This document shows positions 40,670-46,626 of a stretch of 46,626 nt of DNA, one piece after another. How positions within the stretch are numbered: position 1 is the first letter of the stretch; each line of letters starts with the position of its first letter. Origin of the DNA: Anderseniella sp. Lineage in GTDB: Bacteria > Pseudomonadota > Alphaproteobacteria > Rhizobiales > Aestuariivirgaceae. Location of the stretch: NCBI GenBank assembly GCA_030626025.1, contig DAOUPT010000026.1, positions 1 to 46,626 on the forward strand, written 5' to 3'. The notes beneath the pieces are model-generated. The model was not told the DNA's origin. It saw only the letters and a program-made list of their open reading frames with translations, and searched no databases. The translations under genes and the position numbers were made by a program.

Positions 40670-41482
40670 TCTTGCCAAATCCCGTTTGAACTGTTCTTTG
40701 ACAGCATCGCCAGCGGCCAGAATTTCGATTACTTTGAAAAATTCATAGGCCCGGAACGGATTGACCGGTGGCGCCAGATAGATATCGGGCTTGTATTTGG
40801 CGCAATGCAGTCGGGTGATACTATGTTGCATGATTTGTGTTACCCCCAGTGCCAGATCCGTATAACCGGGGCGCGCGCCTTCTACTTCAACCGGTCCACC
40901 GGTGACATCAATGGCAATCAGTATGTCCACATCATCGCAAACATGATCCATTGGTAGCGGATTGACCATCGCACCATCAATCACCAATCGTCCGTTTATG
41001 TCAGGCGCCTGAATAACGCCGGGAATTGCAATGCTGGCAGCAACCGCGTCCTTTAACGGGCCTGACTTTATCGTAACCTCTGAACCAGTGTAAAAATCGG
41101 TCGCTGTGACACTAAAATCAATTTTGGTATCTTCAATGTTTTCCACCACACCATCAGGTAAAGCCAGCTTGGTAAGATTTAATCCATCAACCTGGGTTGG
41201 GTGCCGGAACGAGAAATTGACCAGATCACGAATATCCCCTTGCGAATGTTTGAACAGTCGTTTGGCGGCATCCAGTTTTTTGGCCAGCACAGATGTTGTA
41301 TGCTCGCGAAGTTCCTTGCCCGAAACACCCGAAGCATAGGCTGCCCCGACCAGTGCACCAATACTGGTGCCAGATATTTTAGCCGGGGCAACGCCAAGCT
41401 CGTCAATAGCTTCCAAAAGCGGAATATGGGCAATGCCGCGCGCCGCGCCGCCGCCCAGTGCCAAACCAATTTTCTTGCTCAT
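40658..41482 (-). CDS. Patatin-like phospholipase (RssA type)
   Basis: A 274-aa patatin-family lipid hydrolase. It has the oxyanion motif GLALGGGAARGIAHI at residues 5-19, the nucleophile Ser in SGTSIGALVG near 41, and the catalytic Asp in VIDGAMVNPLP near 168. Its short, single-domain form is like E. coli RssA. AAGGC precedes the ATG. It lies six bases after purD and is probably co-transcribed with it. Confidence 0.93.
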   Translation of the reverse strand: MSKKIGLALGGGAARGIAHIPLLEAIDELGVAPAKISGTSIGALVGAAYASGVSGKELREHTTSVLAKKLDAAKRLFKHSQGDIRDLVNFSFRHPTQVDGLNLTKLALPDGVVENIEDTKIDFSVTATDFYTGSEVTIKSGPLKDAVAASIAIPGVIQAPDINGRLVIDGAMVNPLPMDHVCDDVDILIAIDVTGGPVEVEGARPGYTDLALGVTQIMQHSITRLHCAKYKPDIYLAPPVNPFRAYEFFKVIEILAAGDAVKEQFKRDLARLLE

Positions 41483-41488
41483 TTGCCT

Positions 41489-42766
41489 TTAACCTTTTTC
41501 TCTCTGCACGGCCCGCCAGCCAATATCGCGACGATAAAACCCGCCGGGCCAGTCGACTTTTTTCACTGCACCATAAGCAGCCTCTTTTGCCTCAGATACG
41601 CTTTTACCCAGCGCCGTAACATTCAAAACCCGCCCGCCAACAGCGAGTGTTTTACTGTCTTCAATTTTGGTGCCGGCATGAAAGATTTCAACCCCGTCAC
41701 CAGCGCTTGCGTTATTAAGGTTACCAATCTGACTGCCCTTGTCATAGCTGCCCGGATAGCCGTTCGCTGCCATCACCACCGATAAGGCCATCTCATTGCG
41801 CCAGTGGGTCTGGCGCCCGGCAAGATTTCCGTCAGCGGCTGCCACCAGTAACTCAACCAGATCATCCTTCATCCGCACCATCAACACCTGACACTCAGGA
41901 TCGCCAAATCGCACATTGTATTCGATCAGTTCCGGGCCTTTATCAGTGATCATCAACCCGGCAAAAAATACCCCTTTGAACGGCGCGCCGATGTCTTTCA
42001 TCGCCTGCACCGTGGGCTTGATAATCTCATCCATGGTCCGTTGACACATTTCGGCACTCATGACCGGGGCAGGGGAATAGGCCCCCATGCCACCGGTATT
42101 GGGCCCGGTGTCACCTTCGCCAACCTGTTTGTGATCCTGCGCCGTGGCCAGTGGCACCGCCGTCTCACCATCGCATAAAGCAAAGAACGAAGCTTCCTCA
42201 CCCACAAGGCAATCTTCAATCACCACTTCGGCACCCGCTGCTCCGAACATACCGCCAAAAATATTCTTAACCGCCGTTTCAGCCTCAGCCCTTGTCGTTG
42301 CTACAATAACCCCCTTGCCAGCTGCCAGTCCGTCAGCCTTAATCACCACAGGTATGTTCTGTGCGGCCAGATAATCCAGCGCCGCAGCCTCATCGCTAAA
42401 TCGCCCATAGGCCGCGGTGGGAATATTGTATTTGGCGCAAATGTCCTTGGTAAAACCTTTCGAACCTTCAAGTTGGGCCGCCTTGGCCTGCGGGCCAAAA
42501 ACCCGAATTCCAACGGCAATCAACTCATCGGCCAGCCCGGCAACCAGCGGCCCCTCCGGCCCAACCACCACAAGGCCAATATCATTGCCTTTAGCAAAAG
42601 TAGCCACCGCCCGATGATCATCCACATCAAGATCAACATGCTCGGCAATCTGGTTAATCCCACCATTTCCCGGCGCGCAAAATAACCGCTCGCACAACGG
42701 GGATTGCTTCATTTTCCAGGCCAGCGCATGTTCGCGCCCGCCCGAGCCGATAAGGAGGATGTTCAT
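41489..42766 (-). CDS. purD: Phosphoribosylamine-glycine ligase
   Basis: A 425-aa ATP-grasp enzyme of purine synthesis. [18 protein letters not shown] at the start, [16 protein letters not shown] near 70, the ATP-grasp segment [15 protein letters not shown] near 140 and the metal site [14 protein letters not shown] near 285 are diagnostic. The length equals the usual GARS. AGGTG precedes the ATG. It is divergent from xseA, with an 80-base spacer. Confidence 0.97.
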   Translation of the reverse strand: MNILLIGSGGREHALAWKMKQSPLCERLFCAPGNGGINQIAEHVDLDVDDHRAVATFAKGNDIGLVVVGPEGPLVAGLADELIAVGIRVFGPQAKAAQLEGSKGFTKDICAKYNIPTAAYGRFSDEAAALDYLAAQNIPVVIKADGLAAGKGVIVATTRAEAETAVKNIFGGMFGAAGAEVVIEDCLVGEEASFFALCDGETAVPLATAQDHKQVGEGDTGPNTGGMGAYSPAPVMSAEMCQRTMDEIIKPTVQAMKDIGAPFKGVFFAGLMITDKGPELIEYNVRFGDPECQVLMVRMKDDLVELLVAAADGNLAGRQTHWRNEMALSVVMAANGYPGSYDKGSQIGNLNNASAGDGVEIFHAGTKIEDSKTLAVGGRVLNVTALGKSVSEAKEAAYGAVKKVDWPGGFYRRDIGWRAVQREKG

Positions 42767-42846
42767 TTGTTACACCTGCTGTAGTTCATCTTTTTTGAAA
42801 CGCCATAATAAATCGGCTACACCTAAAGAAAAAGGATTCTTTACAC

Positions 42847-44268
42847 ATGTCCACCGATTGGCCTTTTGATCCCGAAACCGGCGAGATCAGCGACGGGCCA
42901 CAAAATAACCAGATCGAGTATTCGGTCTCAGATATTTCCTTTGCCCTCAAGCGGACGCTGGAAGATACCTTCGGATTTGTTCGTGTCAGGGCCGAGCTTG
43001 GCCGCGTATCACGCCCGGCGTCGGGCCATGTATATCTTGATCTCAAAGATGAAAAAGCCGTGCTTAACGGCATCGTCTGGAAAGGCGTTGCGCAGCGTTT
43101 GAAAGTCCAGCCTGAACAGGGCTTGGAAGTTATCGTGACCGGCAAGATAACCACCTATCCCGGCCAGTCGCGCTACCAGATCATCATCGACAGCATGGAA
43201 CCTGCCGGTGTTGGTGCTCTCATGGCGCTATTTGAAGAGCGCAAGAAAAAGCTAGCCGCCGAAGGCCTGTTTGATGAGGACCGTAAAAAACAAATTCCCT
43301 ACTTGCCCAAAACCATCGGCGTTGTAACCTCACCCACCGGCGCGGTTATTCGCGATATTCTCCACCGCCTTGCCGACCGTTTCCCCCGTCATGTATTGGT
43401 CTGGCCGGTGCGGGTACAGGGCGAAACCAGCGCCAAAGAAGTCGCCACCGGTATCAACGGTTTTAACGCCATGACGCAAAACCGCCCCGACCTGATTATC
43501 GTTGCAAGAGGAGGCGGCAGTCTCGAAGACCTCTGGGGCTTTAATGAAGAAATCGTCGCTCGCGCTGTCGCTGCCAGCGATATCCCACTCATATCAGCCG
43601 TTGGCCACGAAACCGACTGGACCCTCATTGACTACGTCGCCGATGAGCGTGCGCCAACTCCGACCGCTGCTGCCGAACGCGCCGTTCCAGTGCGCCGCGA
43701 TTTACAGGCCATGGTCGCCGACCTCGGCGCCCGTAATCCGCGTGCCCTCCAACGGGCGATGATCGAACGCAAAACTCGCGTTCAGTCCGCCGCCCGCGCT
43801 CTGCCCAAACCCGACGATATACTCGCGCTTGCCCGACAACGCTACGACACAGCACAGGGTCGCTTAACGCAGGCTCTAAAGACCAATCTGCAATCCCATC
43901 GCAACACCTATGAGCGCGTTGCCGGTCGTCATAGTCTCAAGCCGCTGAGCGGCCAAATCGACCGCCATCGCGAAACCTTGCATCGCCACGGCCTGCAATC
44001 CGCCAGAGCTATCCACCGCCTGATCGACGACAAGCGCCAGCGCCTGACACTGGCAGCAAAATTGAACGATTCGTTTTCATACAAATCAATATTGGCCAGA
44101 GGCTTTGCCGTCGTTCGCAACGACAAAGGCCAGCCATTGGTGTCAAAAGCCGCCGCCAAACCCGGTAGCCGTATCGCAATCGAATTACAGGATGGCGAAA
44201 TACAGGCAACCCTTGATGGCAAAAAACCGCCACGAGTGGCTAAGGAAACCCAAGGCAGCCTGTTATAA
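42847..44268 (+). CDS. xseA: Exodeoxyribonuclease VII large subunit
   Basis: A 473-aa nuclease subunit. The N-terminal OB fold (YSVSDISFALKRTLEDTFGF and ASGHVYLDLKDEKA) is followed by the catalytic domain with GVVTSPTGAVIRDILHRLAD, ARGGGSLEDLWGFNEE and AVGHETDWTLIDYVADERAP, then a long coiled-coil region (about 270-400). It degrades single-stranded DNA with XseB, which is not in the window. purD lies divergently beside it, an arrangement I recall from other alphaproteobacteria. AAGGA lies eleven bases before the ATG. Confidence 0.96.
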   Translation: MSTDWPFDPETGEISDGPQNNQIEYSVSDISFALKRTLEDTFGFVRVRAELGRVSRPASGHVYLDLKDEKAVLNGIVWKGVAQRLKVQPEQGLEVIVTGKITTYPGQSRYQIIIDSMEPAGVGALMALFEERKKKLAAEGLFDEDRKKQIPYLPKTIGVVTSPTGAVIRDILHRLADRFPRHVLVWPVRVQGETSAKEVATGINGFNAMTQNRPDLIIVARGGGSLEDLWGFNEEIVARAVAASDIPLISAVGHETDWTLIDYVADERAPTPTAAAERAVPVRRDLQAMVADLGARNPRALQRAMIERKTRVQSAARALPKPDDILALARQRYDTAQGRLTQALKTNLQSHRNTYERVAGRHSLKPLSGQIDRHRETLHRHGLQSARAIHRLIDDKRQRLTLAAKLNDSFSYKSILARGFAVVRNDKGQPLVSKAAAKPGSRIAIELQDGEIQATLDGKKPPRVAKETQGSLL

Positions 44269-44270
44269 AT

Positions 44271-45173
44271 TCAGCCACCCCGCTTCTTAAAAATCCGTAC
44301 CACCCGACCATCAATTGCCGCCAGCCCGGCACCAATCAGCGCCATGCCGATAAAGTGCTTGAGCTGCAAGCTCTCGTTCAAAAACAGGATGCCCAATATA
44401 ATGGCGCTGACCGGAATGAGGAATGTCACCAATGACAAATTGGTGGCACCGGCGCTGGACAAAATGCGGAAATACAGCACATAGGCAACGGCGGTTGCAA
44501 GAATTGCCAGGCTGATAACAGCCGCCCATGTCGCCATGCCCGGCATCGGCAAATTCCACGGCTGTTCGATAAATAGCATGAGTGGAACAAGCATAAATGT
44601 TGAGGCGCAAACCTGCCCGGCAGCAGTGGCAATCGGCGAGACCCCCAGTGCTTTAAACCGCCGACCGTAAATGCTGGCCAGCGCGTAAGAAAACGCTGCA
44701 ACCAATATGGCAATTTGGGCGATGAAATTATTGTCAGCACGCGCAAGAAGGTCAGGTCCGATCATTGCCACCACCCCGGCAATACCCAAAAGAGTACCGG
44801 TAATCCGCAACGGGGTGAGTTTTTCATCGGCGGTCAAAAAGTGCGCAACAACAACGGTAAATAACGGCATGGTCGCGTTAAAAATCGATGCCAGCCCGCT
44901 GGCAATCTGCCCCTGCGCCCAGACAATCAGAAAAAACGGCACGACATTATTCAAGAAACCCATGCCGATAAAAGCCGTCACAGTCTCACACCTGACAGGC
45001 AGGGTTTTCCCCGTCACCCGCATAAAAAACAACAGCGCCAGTGCAGCGATACTAACCCGCAACGTGATGATTGTCAGCGGCGGTAATTCCTTGACCGCCA
45101 CCCCGACAAAAAAGAACGACCCGCCCCATAAAACCGAAAGCGTGATCAGCATCACCCAATCAACAAACCGCAT
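44271..45173 (-). CDS. EamA/DMT-family transporter
   Basis: A 300-aa membrane protein with ten helices in two EamA repeats. LSVLWGGSFFFVGVAVKELP opens the first repeat, and the second begins with DNNFIAQIAILVAAFSYALA near 145. A basic tail (IFKKRGG) closes it. It belongs to the YdcZ/RhaT-like drug or metabolite exporters; no substrate can be given. GGAGG precedes the ATG. It converges with xseA, with only two bases between. Confidence 0.92.
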   Translation of the reverse strand: MRFVDWVMLITLSVLWGGSFFFVGVAVKELPPLTIITLRVSIAALALLFFMRVTGKTLPVRCETVTAFIGMGFLNNVVPFFLIVWAQGQIASGLASIFNATMPLFTVVVAHFLTADEKLTPLRITGTLLGIAGVVAMIGPDLLARADNNFIAQIAILVAAFSYALASIYGRRFKALGVSPIATAAGQVCASTFMLVPLMLFIEQPWNLPMPGMATWAAVISLAILATAVAYVLYFRILSSAGATNLSLVTFLIPVSAIILGILFLNESLQLKHFIGMALIGAGLAAIDGRVVRIFKKRGG

Positions 45174-45275
45174 TACACCTCCACAACTCCATCTAAATTA
45201 AACAGCCTCACATAAACCTCTCGACCGCGCCGCCGTCCATAAAATAAAAAGTATCAGGTCCGATAGCGGTCAATT

Positions 45276-45968
45276 TTAAATCGCGGCCAAGGCTTCGGCA
45301 AAATCATCCAGTGCCGCCGTGCCCTTTGGCGTTACCTGATAAACCCCGCGCGCCACCCGCTCAAACCAGCCATAATGATCGTTCTGCAAAATCCCCGAGG
45401 CCCGCATGACGCCGGTTGCGGCGCGCAGATCAGCCAGCTTCGTTGGTCCGTTATGATGTAAATGTTTCAAGCAGCGCAGAGCATCCTGCCGATAGGCGGT
45501 AATGATGGTGCGGCGGGTAATGCCGCCTTCATTAGGATCACCAACCCGCAATTCAAACTCCCGCAACAACCGCCCCTGCCGTTTGGTATTTTTGCGCGGT
45601 GTATAAGGCAGCGGATCGAGATGCACCTCAACAAAATCATCGCGCTGCTCATTGACCCGCACACTGATCAACCCAAGCCCCAACCGCCGACAAAGCTTCT
45701 TGATCTCTTTCCGACTCTTGCTCCACAACGAATTTTTCGCCGCAACCTCACTCACCGCAAAAGCCAGATAAACCCGATCACTAACCGCCAGCCGATCAAC
45801 TCCTTGCAGGAGGAGCGGCAGTGTGAAACCGGTTTTCAGCTCAACAATAACCGGCGGCTCATCGCCGCGAACCCCAACCACATCACAAGCACACACCTCC
45901 GCTTTTACCTCATAACCCTGAGCTTCGAGATAGGTTTTAATCGGCAGATAGAGGTCGGTTTCTTTCAA
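45276..45968 (-). CDS. DUF2161 family protein (putative PD-(D/E)XK phosphodiesterase)
   Basis: A protein of about 230 aa. The nuclease-like core is at the start: KETDLYLPIKTYLEAQGYEV, then VCACDVVGVRGDEPPVIVEL and KTG, giving the D-(x)n-E-x-K pattern of the PD-(D/E)XK fold. The C-terminal half has a winged-helix-like segment (LADLRAATGVMRASGILQND). Family members usually begin MKETDLY, so TTG 45968 is my preferred start; an in-frame ATG at 46040 would add 24 residues with no family likeness. Function unproven. Confidence 0.8.
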   Translation of the reverse strand: MKETDLYLPIKTYLEAQGYEVKAEVCACDVVGVRGDEPPVIVELKTGFTLPLLLQGVDRLAVSDRVYLAFAVSEVAAKNSLWSKSRKEIKKLCRRLGLGLISVRVNEQRDDFVEVHLDPLPYTPRKNTKRQGRLLREFELRVGDPNEGGITRRTIITAYRQDALRCLKHLHHNGPTKLADLRAATGVMRASGILQNDHYGWFERVARGVYQVTPKGTAALDDFAEALAAI

Positions 45969-46071
45969 GGGATTTCTTTCGAGATGATTCGCTCGGGATA
46001 ATACTCCACGCCACAGGCAATTTGTAAGCCCCACCAGCATGAGTGAACGCCAAATGCAGAGGTTGCGACAT

Positions 46072-46098
46072 CGTCATTCCAGCGAACGCTGGAATCCA
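46072..46098 (+). repeat. REP-like palindromic repeat, copy 1
   Basis: CGTCATTCCAGCGAACGCTG followed by GAATCCA; ATTCCAGCG and CGCTGGAAT form the stem with an AA centre. This sequence family is widespread as dispersed intergenic repeats in proteobacteria. It is oriented opposite to the copy at 46202. Confidence 0.75.
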
Positions 46099-46201
46099 CA
46101 AACCCGCTTTGTAATTTGTTTCGAACGTCCATTATTTTTGGATTTCGCCGGAGAGTGTCGTCAATTTGCATGGGCATTTGTTTCTTGAAAATGGATTTTT
46201 A

Positions 46202-46226
46202 GATTCCAGCTTTCGCTGGAATGACG
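46202..46226 (-). repeat. REP-like palindromic repeat, copy 2 (inverted)
   Basis: GATTCCAGCTTTCGCTGGAA followed by TGACG: the complement of copy 1 with one changed base in the loop region. Together the two copies enclose 103 bases, like the ends of a small miniature element. Confidence 0.75.
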
Positions 46227-46312
46227 AAACCTAGCGGGCTTCAGTTACACCTCGGCACCGTCCGCGAAGGCGTAGCGCCCATTCCCGGTTTGAAAATCAG
46301 TAACAGGAACCA

Positions 46313-46376
46313 GCGAGGCGTTATGCCTTGCAACCTTCTTGAAACTATAAATATGGCGCTCAACAAAACGCCTCGC
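46313..46376. repeat. Inverted repeat GCGAGGCGTT / AACGCCTCGC
   Basis: Ten-base perfect arms at 46313-46322 and 46367-46376, separated by 44 bases. GCACC/GGTGC-type sequences at 46254 and 46378 extend the symmetry loosely. The purpose is unknown. Confidence 0.5.
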
Positions 46377-46522
46377 ACGGTGCTTGTTATGCTTATATGC
46401 TGATCTTTAAGGACTTCCTTTGTGCCGTCCCCGGTTTCCGGGCTGCTGCTCTTTTATTACGCAGTTCTCTAACCATTCTCGGGCAGATTGACGGGTCAGG
46501 GGAAACACGCAAGACACACACA

Positions 46523-46626
46523 CTATTTCACTTGCGCAGGTTCCAACCGGTCTACCGCCATACCGTGCTCGGCAGGCATCAAATCAACAATTTCGCCCCT
46601 GAAAGGATAATGGCCGTCAAACCCAA
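46523..46626 (-). CDS. C-terminal end of an unidentified protein, cut by the window edge
   Basis: On the minus strand an open frame enters from the right edge and ends at TAG 46523-46525. The visible 34 residues contain GFDGHYPFRGEIVDLMPAEH followed by GMAVDRLEPAQVK. Composition looks like real coding sequence, but I do not recognise the family from this end alone. Confidence 0.55.
   Translation of the reverse strand, partial: GFDGHYPFRGEIVDLMPAEHGMAVDRLEPAQVK

Larger units (their letters stand above)
45969..46522. other. Intergenic stretch with palindromic repeats
   Basis: No gene is supported here. The stretch holds a pair of inverted CGTCATTCCAGCG-type palindromes (46072-46098 and 46202-46226), an inverted repeat GCGAGGCGTT/AACGCCTCGC (46313-46376) and a short CCCGG-TTT-CCGGG hairpin (46430-46442). 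Confidence 0.6.

Noticed and set aside
44707-45201. 164-aa plus-strand frame opposite the EamA transporter
   Set aside because: Shadow over conserved transmembrane segments; the composition is Thr/Lys/Asn rich and has no domain.
46072-46226. CRISPR array
   Set aside because: Only two copies, inverted rather than direct, with no regular spacers and no cas genes.

Overview
The window looks like a chromosomal segment of a marine-type alphaproteobacterium with a sulfur-oxidising and autotrophic lifestyle. This is an inference from gene content: a nearly complete Calvin-cycle (cbb) operon with a divergent CbbR-type regulator, ATP sulfurylase, thiosulfate/sulfur transporters of the YeeE/YedE family, rhodaneses, TusA and DsrE-type sulfur carriers, and a TRAP-linked dehydrogenase set resembling organosulfonate (DHPS) degradation clusters. 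No rRNA, tRNA or CRISPR array was recognised.

Layout. (1) 1-1503: an IS630-type insertion sequence (142-1186) with 12-bp terminal repeats and a TA target duplication, next to a vestige of a class III adenylate cyclase start. (2) 1504-11006: an IclR-type regulator divergent from GMC oxidoreductase, TerC-like membrane protein, TRAP transporter (DctP, DctQ, DctM), HisD-family dehydrogenase, SDR and zinc alcohol dehydrogenase. The last three plus the TRAP system match the hpsN/hpsO/hpsP type of cluster that oxidises 2,3-dihydroxypropane-1-sulfonate. (3) 11171-11479: a ribbon-helix-helix protein on the minus strand. (4) 11635-17177: twelve plus-strand genes forming what I think is the most interesting system here. 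They are an exported rhodanese, two half-size YeeE/YedE proteins, TusA, three very small membrane or exported proteins (one of only 29 aa), a membrane-tethered rhodanese with the catalytic Cys replaced by Ser, three DsrE/F/H-like proteins and a c-type cytochrome. (5) 17178-17703: a gene-free graveyard with the 3' ends of a transposase and of an FAD-dependent oxidoreductase plus two strong hairpins.

(6) 17704-20855: a UDP-sugar dehydrogenase, a MerR regulator with its own terminator and an acyl-CoA dehydrogenase. (7) 20872-30365: the cbb cluster on the minus strand (order of transcription: FBPase, phosphoribulokinase, transketolase, phosphoglycerate kinase, aldolase, ribulose-phosphate epimerase, phosphoglycolate phosphatase, CbbY-like phosphatase) with divergent cbbR. 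RuBisCO and GAPDH are not in the window. (8) 30690-33528: cytochrome b561, YceI protein, a full-length YeeE/YedE transporter with a perfect ATATTCGAATAT palindrome upstream, and a DUF302 protein. (9) 33694-46626: general genes (two EamA transporters, sat, trkH, DUF2189, DUF4105, alpha/beta hydrolase, patatin, purD, xseA, DUF2161) ending in a repeat-bearing intergenic stretch and the 3' end of an unidentified gene.

How the parts may work together (inference): sulfonates are imported and oxidised by region 2; inorganic sulfane sulfur or thiosulfate is handled by region 4 and the second YedE; sat could convert APS to sulfate and ATP; electrons could pass through cytochrome c or b561; and the energy drives CO2 fixation by the cbb operon.
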